Assembly: GCA_017518225.1 (NCBI GenBank)
Contig: JAFWVV010000078.1
Span: forward strand, 1-40,877
DNA from: Oscillospiraceae bacterium
GTDB taxonomy: Bacteria; Bacillota; Clostridia; Oscillospirales; Oscillospiraceae
DNA: 40,877 nt
Direction of reading: 5' to 3'
Shown: in pieces, positions 1 to 7,588 of the stretch
Layout of the letters: each line of letters opens with the position of its first letter
Numbering within the stretch: position 1 is the first letter of the stretch
Notes under the pieces: generated by a model
What the model saw: the letters and a program-made list of their open reading frames with translations, nothing else
Told to the model about the DNA's origin: nothing
The model's database searches: none
Made by a program: the position numbers and the translations under genes

Positions 1-1
1 A

Positions 2-211
2 TTTAAGCCAAGAGGCAGCGGAACAATCATCCTGCACGATTTCGTGTACACGGCAGAAATGTGCGACTGCCGTCTGTGCCTTCACTACAACAGAAAGAAG
101 AAATGCACAGCCAGCCAATGCCCGTGCATCGAGGAACGAATCGTTGCCGGAGCAGCGAGCCGAGGCGAGGTTATGACCGAGACTATGAAGAACATCCATA
201 CTTTAATTTGA
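2..211 (+). CDS. Cys-rich protein of a conjugative element, 3' part only
   Basis: The reading frame is open from the window edge to a TGA; its start lies outside the window, so only the last 69 residues are visible. They hold a tight cysteine pattern (Cys-x-Cys-x2-Cys, then eight residues, Cys-x4-Cys-x-Cys) followed by a charged helical tail, which suggests a small zinc-binding knuckle. The pattern recalls short Cys-rich accessory proteins carried by Tn1549-like integrative elements of Clostridia; that likeness is from memory. The sigma-like gene downstream fits the same source. The tail looks shorter than I recall for relatives, so it may be truncated at this end too. Exact function unknown. 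Confidence 0.55.
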   Translation, partial: FKPRGSGTIILHDFVYTAEMCDCRLCLHYNRKKKCTASQCPCIEERIVAGAASRGEVMTETMKNIHTLI

Positions 212-802
212 CAAAGCTCAAAATCCTTATTAGGACTGAAACGAGATGCTGTTCAGCCTGAATCGGAAAAGGATTGATTTTTACATCTTCCACATGAAAA
301 ACATCTGCTCAACTGAATCAACGGCATCACGACGGAACGGTCGGGCTGAAACAGGGCCACACTAAATCCGCTTCCAGGTCGCTTGACCGTGTGGCGATCA
401 TAATTGCCCGAACACATCACCGGTAGTTAATCCAGACATACATGAGAGGCCGCCGGCAAGGTAAGACGCTATAGCTCTGTCTATAGGTCTGCTTTGTCGG
501 CGGCCTTTTCTGTTTTGACCAACAAATACATATTCGTTGCCTGAAGTACAAGGGTGAAGGATACAAATACGCTGATTTCAAGATTTCATGAAAAAGCAGT
601 ATGGGTACCCTTGGATTTCTGCGCCCTTTTCAAGCAAGAATCATCGGGACTCTTTCTGCCAGCGTAGTGTACTCCTTTCAACCTGTGCGCGGCGGAAAGG
701 ACTCCTATGTTGCACAAGTGGCTCTGCTACATAGCAAAATACCCGTGATCTCTGAATTTTTGATTCCAACCAAAATTCAAAAATTCAAAGGAGATCGCAA
801 GA
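212..802. other. Gene-free leader region upstream of the sigma-like gene
   Basis: No convincing gene is present. The short open frames here lack ribosome sites and recognisable products. The stretch contains the long composite hairpin listed separately and, just before the next gene, an AAGGAG-like ribosome site. It probably represents the non-coding junction between two modules of a degraded conjugative element. Confidence 0.5.
447..516 (+). terminator. Long composite hairpin followed by a T-rich tail
   Basis: A 60-base inverted repeat with three stacked stems can be read directly. The outer stem is GGCCGCCGGCAAG against CTTTGTCGGCGGCC, the middle AGAC/GTCT, and the inner CTATAG/CTATAG around a CTCTGT loop. 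TTTTCTGTTTT follows. It could be a rho-independent terminator or a structured RNA of the element; the length and the ordered inner stems exceed what a plain terminator needs. Confidence 0.6.
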
Positions 803-1366
803 ATGGCAATTTACTATGTCGAAAATGAAAATGGCCGCTTTTTATCCAATGACGGCTCCAGGCGTTTTATGAAGCTGTGCGGCAGACAAGCATATGAATA
901 TCTTAAAAGCGCAGAAGGACAGACGAAACGCTTTATGAGAACAAGCTCACACGAGGACGGTGGCGAGGAAGAATTCGTTGAGGTGCCGCCAGCATTTATT
1001 CGACAACATCGCAAGGATGAGCGTCACGAGCAATATGTGTCTGATTGTATGGAGAATTCCGGCTTGATTACCATATCGCTCTACGCGATGGAGGATGACA
1101 AAGACAGAAATTTGTATTCTGGTGAAGAACTTGTTGCCGATCCGTCTTCTGACATCGAAGCTCAAGTGCTTCATGAAATCAACCTTGAAATTCTTCATAG
1201 AGCATTGAAGGCGCTGACGGATGAAGAATTGTATCTTATTGAAGCCTTGTATCTGATGGAAAAACGGTACTCAGAACAAGACCTTGCAATACTTATGGGC
1301 GTATCTCAGCAAGCGATAAGCAAGAAGCGTCTGAGGGTTTTGGCAAAGCTGAGAAGTTTTTTCTGA
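803..1366 (+). CDS. Sigma-70-like helix-turn-helix protein of a conjugative element
   Basis: 187 residues starting at an ATG with an AAGGAGA ribosome site 8 bases upstream. The C-terminal 55 residues form a sigma region-4-like helix-turn-helix (ALTDEELYLIEALYL, then SEQDLAILMGVSQQAISK). The N-terminal half matches the layout I recall for sigma-like proteins of Tn1549-type elements, with a RFMKLCGRQAYEYL segment and an acidic middle. It probably acts as an accessory transcription factor for element genes. No conjugation or recombinase genes remain in the window, so it is likely an orphan. An IS remnant begins right after its stop codon. Confidence 0.7.
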   Translation: MAIYYVENENGRFLSNDGSRRFMKLCGRQAYEYLKSAEGQTKRFMRTSSHEDGGEEEFVEVPPAFIRQHRKDERHEQYVSDCMENSGLITISLYAMEDDKDRNLYSGEELVADPSSDIEAQVLHEINLEILHRALKALTDEELYLIEALYLMEKRYSEQDLAILMGVSQQAISKKRLRVLAKLRSFF

Positions 1367-1405
1367 TTGGTAGGTTGTAGAAATCCAAAAAAGTGTGGAA
1401 TACAG

Positions 1406-1657
1406 GGTGAGGGGTATGGCGCCAAAAAGATTCGTGACTACATTACTTCCCAAGGCGCCACCTATACCATCCCGCCGAGGGAGAACTGCGATACTCCTTG
1501 GCCGGTGGACTGGCATACCTATAAAGAGCGTCATTTGATTGAGTGGTTTTTCCAGAAACTCAAGTGGTTCCGCAGAATCTTTACTCGCTATGACAAGCTC
1601 GATTCCTCGTTCCTCGCTTTCGTTTACATCGGCGCTATCGCCATTTTGTTGAAATAA
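1406..1657 (+). pseudogene. IS5-family transposase, C-terminal remnant
   Basis: The last ~83 residues are recognisable as the end of an IS5-type DDE transposase: a GYGAKKIRDYI segment, then DWHTYKERHLIEWFFQKLKW containing the catalytic glutamate region (KERHLIEWFF), then RRIFTRYDKLDSSFLAFVYI. The N-terminal two thirds, including the first two catalytic aspartates, is absent. Homology starts about 40 bases after the stop of the sigma-like gene, and no ribosome site or terminal inverted repeat is evident, so this is a dead fragment. It marks a past insertion and deletion at this end of the accessory region. A CAAACAAG/CTTGTTTG inverted repeat lies just downstream (1678-1704). Confidence 0.85.
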
Positions 1658-1812
1658 TACAATCAATAACTATTTTTCAAACAAGCCGTAGTATTACTTG
1701 TTTGGCTATTGTTTTTCGCCGCGATGACTTGACATTTTACCAGCAAGATGATATCTATTTATTATACGACAATAACAACAAAGAATAAAAGAAAATTTGG
1801 GGGATTAAAAAG

Positions 1813-2244
1813 ATGTCTGGTTCGACTCTTTCTTCAAGTGAAAACTCATTTGATCAACTTGAAAACCAATTTTCAAACCTCATTACGCAGAGAGTAATTC
1901 AAAAAGCAAGCGCAATTATTCAAATGTATAACGGAGAAACAGATGCGATTCTTCTATCGGAAAGCCTTTGTCAAGTAAAGAGCATGTTACATGAATTAAA
2001 AAAAACACAATATGATCCGAACGATATCAGAAAAACGATAATACTTGAGGAGTTCCAACGTCGTTGGATGGAGATTGATTATATCATATCAAAAGCGCGA
2101 AAAGGAAGACCAAAACCGATTTTAACAAGAACCGATGCTCAGAATGCGGAGAGCATTCGTAGAGATATGAATGCTTTATTTGGAAATAACACACTTCCAA
2201 CAGAGAAAATCCTCCCGTTTCTCTTGGGGGCGGCAAAAAAATGA
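1813..2244 (+). CDS. Hypothetical soluble protein, first gene of an AT-rich pair
   Basis: 143 residues from an ATG preceded by a TTTGGGGGAT ribosome site. I do not recognise the family. The sequence is rich in polar residues, Lys and Glu, has no cysteine pair, signal peptide or membrane segment, and looks mainly helical. A basic patch (KARKGRPKP) sits at about residue 95, which could touch nucleic acid or lipid head groups. The stop overlaps the start of the next gene by 4 bases (ATGA), so the two are translationally coupled. Codon use is much more AT-rich than in the metabolic genes downstream, consistent with recent transfer. A defence or toxin-antitoxin role is possible from context but nothing in the sequence proves it. 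Confidence 0.7.
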   Translation: MSGSTLSSSENSFDQLENQFSNLITQRVIQKASAIIQMYNGETDAILLSESLCQVKSMLHELKKTQYDPNDIRKTIILEEFQRRWMEIDYIISKARKGRPKPILTRTDAQNAESIRRDMNALFGNNTLPTEKILPFLLGAAKK

Positions 2245-2765
2245 AAGACTTTTTTGATGGACTGATTCAACACATCAAAAATGACCCTATAGAAATTGTT
2301 TACAACGCTATTATTTTTTTGTTAGGAATACTTTTTTTCTTTCTGCTGCTATATATTTTCTTGTTCTTAAGAAGGTGGTACTATACTTCAAAAATTAGGC
2401 GTTTAGGGCAGGATTTTAGTAAAGTCAATGAGTATGTAAGGAAACAGGGAAAACCTATAAATCATATTCAGAGGTTCTTTTTAAATCAATTTGGAGAAAT
2501 TGTCGAGAATTCCTGGACTATTTCTATTGTTCTTGGTTTATTACTGGGAATATGCCCTTGGGTTTTATTGGAGCACCTGCAATTACCTTCCTCCGTAGAA
2601 AACAAAGTAGTTGCTATCTGGATATTATTATTACTCCCTTTTACGATATATTATTTCATAGAAGCATTCCATGAGCTTGTTAAACATGCTCGCATAATTC
2701 TCTTTGCCTTTTGGTGTGGTATTCTTGCTATTTTTCTTTCCGTGGTTGTTATAATGTTGTTATAA
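2241..2765 (+). CDS. Hypothetical four-helix membrane protein, second gene of the AT-rich pair
   Basis: 174 residues beginning at an ATG inside the stop codon of the preceding gene. Four hydrophobic segments are visible at about 18-46, 92-116, 122-146 and 149-174. A basic loop of about 45 residues (RRWYYTSKIRRLG onward) follows the first helix and should face the cytoplasm. No catalytic motif or known family is recognised. The gene is AT-rich like its partner and is followed by a gene-free hairpin region. The pair looks like a self-contained cargo cassette with a soluble partner and a membrane effector or anchor; that is inference from arrangement alone. Confidence 0.7.
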   Translation: MKDFFDGLIQHIKNDPIEIVYNAIIFLLGILFFFLLLYIFLFLRRWYYTSKIRRLGQDFSKVNEYVRKQGKPINHIQRFFLNQFGEIVENSWTISIVLGLLLGICPWVLLEHLQLPSSVENKVVAIWILLLLPFTIYYFIEAFHELVKHARIILFAFWCGILAIFLSVVVIMLL

Positions 2766-2939
2766 TATTAAACAATTACCTTTTATTATATAGTACTTCA
2801 TATCGATAGTTTGGAAGGAACAGATCCGAATTCTATATCATATTAGCAGTATTTTTTTCAGTAGATAGATGCCTAAGATTTGTGGCAAGTTGAAAAGAAA
2901 GGCTTGCTGTCTTGGCATCTATAGGGTAAAGGTTAGACA

Positions 2940-2984
2940 CGTCGTCGCGGACTACGTATCGTTCGCGACGACGTTTTCTTTTTC
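2940..2984 (+). terminator. Rho-independent terminator
   Basis: Perfect 10-bp stem CGTCGTCGCG/CGCGACGACG with a 14-base loop, followed by TTTTCTTTTTC. It would end transcription of the two-gene cassette upstream. Confidence 0.75.
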
Positions 2985-3026
2985 AAAGCAAACATCATCT
3001 CACACGCACTCCGTCGCTCCTCCTCT

Positions 3027-3067
3027 CCAAACCGAACCCGCTTCGCTGGGCTTCGGTTTGGTTTTTT
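3027..3067 (+). terminator. Rho-independent terminator
   Basis: Stem CCAAACCGAA/TTCGGTTTGG with an inner CCC/GGG extension, followed by six T. Confidence 0.65.
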
Positions 3068-3124
3068 ACAAGAGTTCAAATTCATCCGCTGAAAACTCCA
3101 AAAATCTTTTTTATAGCCCTCTTC

Positions 3125-3162
3125 CAAAAAGAAAAAGTCGCATTAGCGGCTTTTTCTTTTTG
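3125..3162. terminator. Bidirectional terminator-like hairpin
   Basis: 17-base arms CAAAAAGAAAAAGTCGC and GCGGCTTTTTCTTTTTG pair with one G-T wobble around an ATTA loop. A-tract and T-tract flanks allow termination in both directions. Confidence 0.6.
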
Positions 3163-3371
3163 TACTTTTCACTCTTCTCTTCGCTCACCACGCGACTTTT
3201 TCCAGCGAAAAGAGAAGAGAGAAAAGTGAAAAGATTCGGTAGCTTTGCTTCGCAAAGCATTGATTGTATAGAATATTTGAGACTGTAGACAAAGCCATGC
3301 GGCAAGGGAAAAAACATGCATGGGGAGATTGTGAAGAGGGGATGGGAGTCCCCTCTTTACGTTCAATCCTT

Positions 3372-3413
3372 GCAAAAACGGGAACTTTTTTGAAAGTTTC
3401 CGTTTTTGCTTTT
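3372..3413. terminator. Terminator-like hairpin
   Basis: Arms GCAAAAACGGGAACT and AGTTTCCGTTTTTGC (14 of 15 paired), followed by TTTT. Confidence 0.6.
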
Positions 3414-3442
3414 CAAGTTGTCGACACTTTGTCGACAGCTTG
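3414..3442. repeat. Inverted repeat with 3-base loop
   Basis: Arms CAAGTTGTCGACA and TGTCGACAGCTTG (13 bp, one wobble) around a CTT loop, directly abutting the preceding hairpin. There is no T-tract, so it may be a protein-binding or processing site rather than a terminator. Confidence 0.5.
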
Positions 3443-3689
3443 AATATTTCTTATATTATGACCCTCCGTTTGAGGAGCCCTTGAAAAGGCATGCAGCAAA
3501 AAGGAATCCATTCGATTTCGGAGAGGAAGAAATGCGGCGCAGGTGGAATGAAAAGGATTATATATCGGATTCCTTCATGAAACAAGCATCTTAAAAGAAG
3601 TATCATTGGATGATGCGACTGACTTGATTACGAAAGCAATCACCGCTTGAACTCCATACCGTATTCCACGAGAGTCGTACCCTCTGCCA

Positions 3690-3721
3690 GAAAAAACCTC
3701 GTTGCAAGACGAGGTTTTTTC
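3690..3721. terminator. Bidirectional rho-independent terminator
   Basis: Perfect 13-bp stem GAAAAAACCTCGT/ACGAGGTTTTTTC with loop TGCAAG. It insulates the accessory region from the core operon that starts downstream. Confidence 0.8.
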
Positions 3722-3879
3722 AATGATGTTTGCCCTGTCGGCTAAATGATGTCGCTTTGCTGATGATGTGTGTCTGCGGCACATGAGGGGCAAACAGCGC
3801 ATCATGGCGAGCGAAACGAGCTACATCATTTCAGAGCAAAGTGTAGAAGCATCATCAGCCGCCGCAGACGGCGACATTG

Positions 3880-3908
3880 TTGTCATTTGCCCGTCCTTGG
3901 TTTATAAT
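3880..3908 (+). promoter_or_regulatory. Sigma-A-type promoter of the thpR operon
   Basis: -35 TTGTCA and -10 TATAAT with exactly 17 bases between, about 80 bases ahead of the thpR start. Confidence 0.75.
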
Positions 3909-3990
3909 GGATATGTCTCATTCTGCCCTTGCATGCGGCAGGATGCGGGCAGCGAATACAGACAACAGCGAGGAGAGGAGGGCGGCGCCT

Positions 3991-4515
3991 ATGAGACTGT
4001 TTCTTGCGATCCCTTTGTCCGGGGAGATAAAGGACGCGCTGCTGGACGCACAGGACGCATTGTATGCGCGCGGCGTGCGCGGCAATTATACCAGCGAGGA
4101 AAACATGCATTTGACCCTTGCCTTTATCGGAGAGTATCCGTCTGCGCAGCCGGTTCTGGATGCGCTGGCCGGGCTTTCCTTTGCGCCCTTTCCGCTCACG
4201 CTGGAGGGCATGGGCTGTTTTGGCGAGCTCTGGTGGAGCGGAATCAAGGACTCTGCACCGCTTGTCTCTCTGGCACGCCGCATACGCCGCGCGCTGGCGG
4301 AAAGGCAGATCCCCTTTGACAATAAGCGTTTTTCGCCCCATATCACTTTGATCCGACGGGCAAGCGGCAGACCGCCTTGCCTGGCAATTCGACCGGAGAG
4401 CATGCGCGTTGACCGCGTTTCTCTGATGCGCTCCGAGCGAGGGAAAAACGGCATGATCTACACCGAACTCGGAGCAATCGAGGCCTTGGAGGAGGCGAAG
4501 GGAGCGCGATTATGA
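3991..4515 (+). CDS. thpR: RNA 2',3'-cyclic phosphodiesterase (2H family)
   Basis: 174 residues, close to the family length. The two hallmark His-x-Thr-x motifs of the 2H phosphoesterase fold are present as HLTL at residues 40-43 and HITL at 117-120. The N-terminus MRLFLAIPLS and the F-x-P-HITL context are typical of the ThpR/LigT group. These soluble cytoplasmic enzymes open 2',3'-cyclic phosphates on RNA ends and can catalyse reversible 2'-5' ligation in vitro. The ATG at 3991 is chosen because a purine-rich GGAGAGGAGGG site precedes it and homology begins there; an open frame extends upstream without homology. A strong promoter precedes it and it opens a run of five tightly packed genes. 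Confidence 0.9.
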   Translation: MRLFLAIPLSGEIKDALLDAQDALYARGVRGNYTSEENMHLTLAFIGEYPSAQPVLDALAGLSFAPFPLTLEGMGCFGELWWSGIKDSAPLVSLARRIRRALAERQIPFDNKRFSPHITLIRRASGRPPCLAIRPESMRVDRVSLMRSERGKNGMIYTELGAIEALEEAKGARL

Positions 4516-5234
4516 GTTGTCTCTGGATTCCGGCAGTTCTGGCCCTGTCCGTTCTGATGGCAGCCTGGATTTTTGGCGCAATAGAGCCGCTGCATATTCC
4601 TCCACGCCCCCGGGTCGGACAAAAGCGCGTCGCCTGCGTGGGCGACAGTATCACCTACGGCTGCTTCGTACCGGGACAGCCTTGGAACAACTATCCCCGG
4701 CGGCTGGAAAAGCTGCTTGGGAAAGCCTACTGCGTCGGCAATTTCGGATACTCCGACCGCGCGGCGATCAAAAGCGCCGACCATCCCTACACGGCGGAGC
4801 GCCTGTATCGGCACAGTCTTGATTTTCAGCCGGAAATTGTGCTGCTGATGCTGGGCAGCAACGACACCAAGAAGATTAACTGGGATGCGGCAGCCTACGA
4901 GCGTGACCTGAGCGCGCTGATTGACAGCTATCTTCAGCTGCCGAGCCGTCCACAGCTTTTTTTGCTGCTCCCGCCGCCGGTGTTTCCCGGGGGGAAAAAG
5001 GTGCTGTGGAGGATTCAAGGCGAGGTGCTGGAGAGGGAATTACTCCCAATTTGCCGCCTCGTGGCGGCGGATAAGGCTCTGCCGCTTGTCGACGTGCATG
5101 CGGACTTCGTCGGCCGGGAAGAGCTCTTTGTTGAGGGCTGCCACCCGAACGCGCGCGGTGCGCGGCTGCTGGCGGAGACGGTGTATGAGGCGCTTATACA
5201 AGCCGGCGCGATAGAGAAAGGGAAAAAGCTATGA
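4512..5234 (+). CDS. SGNH/GDSL-family hydrolase
   Basis: 240 residues with an N-terminal hydrophobic stretch (about 5-23) that may be a membrane anchor or uncleaved signal. The SGNH blocks are present: GDSITYG with nucleophile Ser46, a GNFGYS block II, GSND with Asn117, and the C-terminal CHPN with His211. The acidic residue usually found three before the histidine is Glu208 rather than Asp, which is unusual but may be tolerated. The family removes acyl or acetyl groups from sugars, lipids or other esters; the substrate cannot be read from the sequence. The start overlaps the thpR stop by 4 bases, and the stop overlaps the next gene by 4 bases. Confidence 0.85.
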   Translation: MSCLWIPAVLALSVLMAAWIFGAIEPLHIPPRPRVGQKRVACVGDSITYGCFVPGQPWNNYPRRLEKLLGKAYCVGNFGYSDRAAIKSADHPYTAERLYRHSLDFQPEIVLLMLGSNDTKKINWDAAAYERDLSALIDSYLQLPSRPQLFLLLPPPVFPGGKKVLWRIQGEVLERELLPICRLVAADKALPLVDVHADFVGREELFVEGCHPNARGARLLAETVYEALIQAGAIEKGKKL

Positions 5235-6004
5235 TTGCAAACTACCACAGTCATACGACGCGCTGCGGCCACGCCAAGGGCACGGAGCGAGAATACGTTG
5301 AGAACGCGATTCGTGCCGGGCTGCAGATCCTCGGCTTTTCGGATCACACGCCCTATGATTTTTTTGACAGCACGCCGCGCAACCGCCCCATGCGCATGAT
5401 GCCGGAGGAGCTGCCGGACTATGCGCAGACGATCCGCGCGCTGGCGCTGGAATACCGGGAGCAAATCGAGATCCACTGCGGTGTGGAGGCGGAGTACTAC
5501 CCTCGCTATTTTTCTCGCACCCTTGAACTGCTGCGGCAAAACGGCGTTGAGTATATGATCCTCGGGCAGCACAGTCTCGGCAACGAGATCGGCGAGCCTT
5601 ACAGCGGCCGCCGGACGACGGAGGAGGCAATCCTCGCGCGCTACGTCGATCAGACGACGGAGGCGCTGCACACGGGGCTTTTCAGCTACTTTGCCCACCC
5701 GGATCTGATCCGCTACGAGGGCGAGGATCCTATCTATGAAAAGCATATGCGCCGCCTTTGCCGGGCGGCGAAGGAAACGAATACGCCGCTGGAGATCAAT
5801 CTGCTCGGATTGTGGGAGGGCATCCACTATCCCGGAGAGCGATTTTTCCGCATCGCGGCAGAGGAGGGAAACCCGGTCATCCTTGGGCGCGACGCACATG
5901 AGCCGGAGGCCTTTTTTGATATGGAAAGCGAGGAAAGAGCGCTGGAGATGGTCAAAAAATACGGTCTGCCGCTGCTGGAAACCGTGCCGCTGCGTCCTAT
6001 TTGA
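5231..6004 (+). CDS. PHP-domain phosphatase, histidinol-phosphatase-like
   Basis: 257 residues forming one PHP domain. Metal ligands can be followed in order: HSH at 6-8, SDH at 37-39, the VEAE glutamates 86 and 88, His114 in GQHS, His156 in AHPD, and GRDAH with Asp221 and His223. This is the layout of HisK-type histidinol-phosphate phosphatases, which use a trinuclear metal centre. No other histidine synthesis gene is nearby, so the true substrate could be another phosphate monoester. It is joined by a 4-base overlap to the SGNH hydrolase upstream, and 19 bases separate it from the next gene. Confidence 0.85.
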   Translation: MIANYHSHTTRCGHAKGTEREYVENAIRAGLQILGFSDHTPYDFFDSTPRNRPMRMMPEELPDYAQTIRALALEYREQIEIHCGVEAEYYPRYFSRTLELLRQNGVEYMILGQHSLGNEIGEPYSGRRTTEEAILARYVDQTTEALHTGLFSYFAHPDLIRYEGEDPIYEKHMRRLCRAAKETNTPLEINLLGLWEGIHYPGERFFRIAAEEGNPVILGRDAHEPEAFFDMESEERALEMVKKYGLPLLETVPLRPI

Positions 6005-6023
6005 AAGAAAAGGGGAGAATGCC

Positions 6024-6839
6024 ATGCTATCAACGAAAAACGGCAGCCTGCAATTATCGGCAGGGGTGATGGACTATATCGCGTTTGGCAACGGATCGCG
6101 CACACTGGTGATGATCCCGGGTCTCGGCGACGGCTTGAAAACGGTACGCGGTACGGCGCTGCCTTTTGCGCTGATGTATCGCCGCTTGGCGCGGGATTTT
6201 CGGGTCTACGTGTTCAGCCGCCGCCGCGAGCTGCCGGAGCATGTGAATACGCGGGAGCTGGCGAGGGAAGTCAGCGAGGCGATGGAGGCGCTGGGCCTCT
6301 CCGGCGCGGCGGTTCTGGGCGTATCTCAGGGGGGCATGATCGCCCAATGGCTGGCGATCGACCACCCGGACAAGCTGTCGCGGCTGATTTTGGCGGTGAC
6401 GCTGGCGGAGCCGAATGCGACGATGCGGGAGGCCGTCGGCGGCTGGATGGAGATGGCGCGGCGCGGGGACTACCGCGCGCTGATGCTTGACACGGCGGAG
6501 CGCTCGTATTCGCCAAAGCGCCTGCGTACGCTGCGTCCGGGGCTTCGCCTGATGGGAAATCTCGGCAGGCCAAAGAGCTTTCAGCGCTTTTTAACGCTGG
6601 CGGAGGCCTGTCTGACGCACGACGCGCTGGCAGAGCTGCCGCGCATTGACTGTCCCACGCTGGTGATCGGCGGATGCGAGGACAAGATCGTCACCGGTGA
6701 AGCGTCACAGACGATTGCCGCGGCGATTCCCGGCAGCCGCCTGCTGATGGTCGAGGGCTTGGGGCACGGACTGTATGAGGAGACGCCGGACTTTTTCCGG
6801 CAGGTAGCGGACTTTGCCAAGGGAGAGGTCAAAAAATGA
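6024..6839 (+). CDS. Alpha/beta hydrolase
   Basis: 271 residues. The triad is visible: nucleophile Ser101 in GVSQGG, acid Asp220 in GCEDKI, and His248 in GLGHGLYEE. MIPGLGDG near residue 30 supplies the oxyanion-hole HG-like region. The start is the ATG with GGGGAGAA upstream; the frame is open further back without homology. The family covers esterases, lipases and C-C hydrolases, and the substrate is unknown. Its stop overlaps the next gene by 4 bases, so it likely acts with or near the membrane methyltransferase that follows. Confidence 0.85.
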   Translation: MLSTKNGSLQLSAGVMDYIAFGNGSRTLVMIPGLGDGLKTVRGTALPFALMYRRLARDFRVYVFSRRRELPEHVNTRELAREVSEAMEALGLSGAAVLGVSQGGMIAQWLAIDHPDKLSRLILAVTLAEPNATMREAVGGWMEMARRGDYRALMLDTAERSYSPKRLRTLRPGLRLMGNLGRPKSFQRFLTLAEACLTHDALAELPRIDCPTLVIGGCEDKIVTGEASQTIAAAIPGSRLLMVEGLGHGLYEETPDFFRQVADFAKGEVKK

Positions 6840-7507
6840 AAAACGCTCTGTTTGGACAGGCGATCGCCAAGTTTACGGCGGGCGTGCTGCTGCTTGGGCT
6901 GCTGATCTTTTTGCCGGCGGGAACCTTTGCTTACTGGCAGGGCTGGCTACTGATGGGCATTTTGTTTGTACCGATGTTTATCGCGGGTCTTGTCATGCTG
7001 AAGAAAAACCCGGAGCTATTGAAAAGACGCTTGAACGCCAGAGAGCGCGAGGGCGAACAGCGCGCGGTCATCGCCTGGAGCGGGCTGATGTTTTCGGCGG
7101 TATTTATTCTCGCGGGCTTGAACCGCCGCTTCGGCTGGTGTCTGCTGCCGGGCTGGGTATCCCTGGCGGCGGCTGCGGTCTTTCTGCTTGGTTATGTGCT
7201 GTATGCCGAGGTGCTGCGGGAAAACGCCTATCTCTCGCGCACGGTTGAAGTGCAGGAGGGGCAGACGCTGATCGACAGCGGGCTGTACGGGCTTGTGCGG
7301 CATCCTATGTATTTCTGTACGCTGCTGCTGTTTTTCAGCATGCCGCTGGTGCTCGCATCGCCTTTTTCTTTCGCGGTGATGCTGCTGTATATCCCGCTGA
7401 TTGTCAAGCGCATCCGCAACGAGGAGCAGGTGCTGGCGGAGGGGCTGCCGGGCTATGGAGAATACCAAAAACGGGTCAAATACCGCCTGCTGCCGGGCGT
7501 CTGGTGA
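6836..7507 (+). CDS. Isoprenylcysteine carboxyl methyltransferase-family membrane protein
   Basis: 223 residues with about five membrane helices (roughly 11-32, 37-54, 78-95, 105-124 and 160-190). The C-terminal half carries the ICMT/PEMT SAM-binding signature: GLYGLVRHPMYF at 149-160, then RNEEQVL at 194-200 and GYGEYQKRV. Eukaryotic members methylate prenylated cysteine, but bacterial members have mostly unknown small lipid or amine substrates. The ATGA overlap with the hydrolase upstream indicates coupled expression. Assignment to the family is firm; the reaction is not. Confidence 0.85.
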   Translation: MKNALFGQAIAKFTAGVLLLGLLIFLPAGTFAYWQGWLLMGILFVPMFIAGLVMLKKNPELLKRRLNAREREGEQRAVIAWSGLMFSAVFILAGLNRRFGWCLLPGWVSLAAAAVFLLGYVLYAEVLRENAYLSRTVEVQEGQTLIDSGLYGLVRHPMYFCTLLLFFSMPLVLASPFSFAVMLLYIPLIVKRIRNEEQVLAEGLPGYGEYQKRVKYRLLPGVW

Positions 7508-7518
7508 GCGTTGGCGCA

Positions 7519-7547
7519 TTTACAAACGCGCTGTCCCGTGATACAAT
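7519..7547 (+). promoter_or_regulatory. Promoter of pfkA
   Basis: -35 TTTACA and -10 TACAAT separated by 17 bases, 41 bases ahead of the pfkA start. This gives pfkA its own promoter inside the plus-strand block. Confidence 0.7.
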
Positions 7548-7588
7548 ACGGGGCAGAGATTGGATCAAGTCCAAAGGGGGCGTTTTTT

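Larger units (their letters stand above)
2766..3879. other. Gene-free stretch dense in inverted repeats
   Basis: About 1.1 kb without a convincing gene, containing at least nine inverted repeats. The main ones are listed separately as terminators. Others are a long hairpin at about 2865-2925 (arms GATGCC...GGCATC), an imperfect purine/pyrimidine repeat with arms at 3165-3185 and 3204-3233, and short hairpins at 3242-3258 and 3335-3356. Two short open frames near 3450-3650 read as possible out-of-frame pieces of a lost gene but lack starts. The region separates the AT-rich accessory block from the GC-rich core. Confidence 0.6.

Noticed and set aside
61..261. 66-residue open frame at the left end
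   Set aside because: It overlaps the Cys-rich frame in another phase; the Cys pattern in the other frame is far more convincing.
2869..3375. Several open frames over the hairpin region on both strands
   Set aside because: They consist of translated inverted repeats (Lys, Phe and Arg runs) and lack ribosome sites.
3406..3594. 62-residue open frame with a plausible charged C-terminal half
   Set aside because: It starts inside a terminator-like hairpin, has no ribosome site and no family. A neighbouring frame downstream ends in a similar helical stretch, so at best this is a worn-out gene remnant.
3757..3869. Matching arms GCTGATGATG/CATCATCAGC and GTCTGCGG/CCGCAGAC upstream of the thpR promoter
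   Set aside because: The arms are in crossed order and cannot form one simple hairpin; chance or a past rearrangement is as likely as function.
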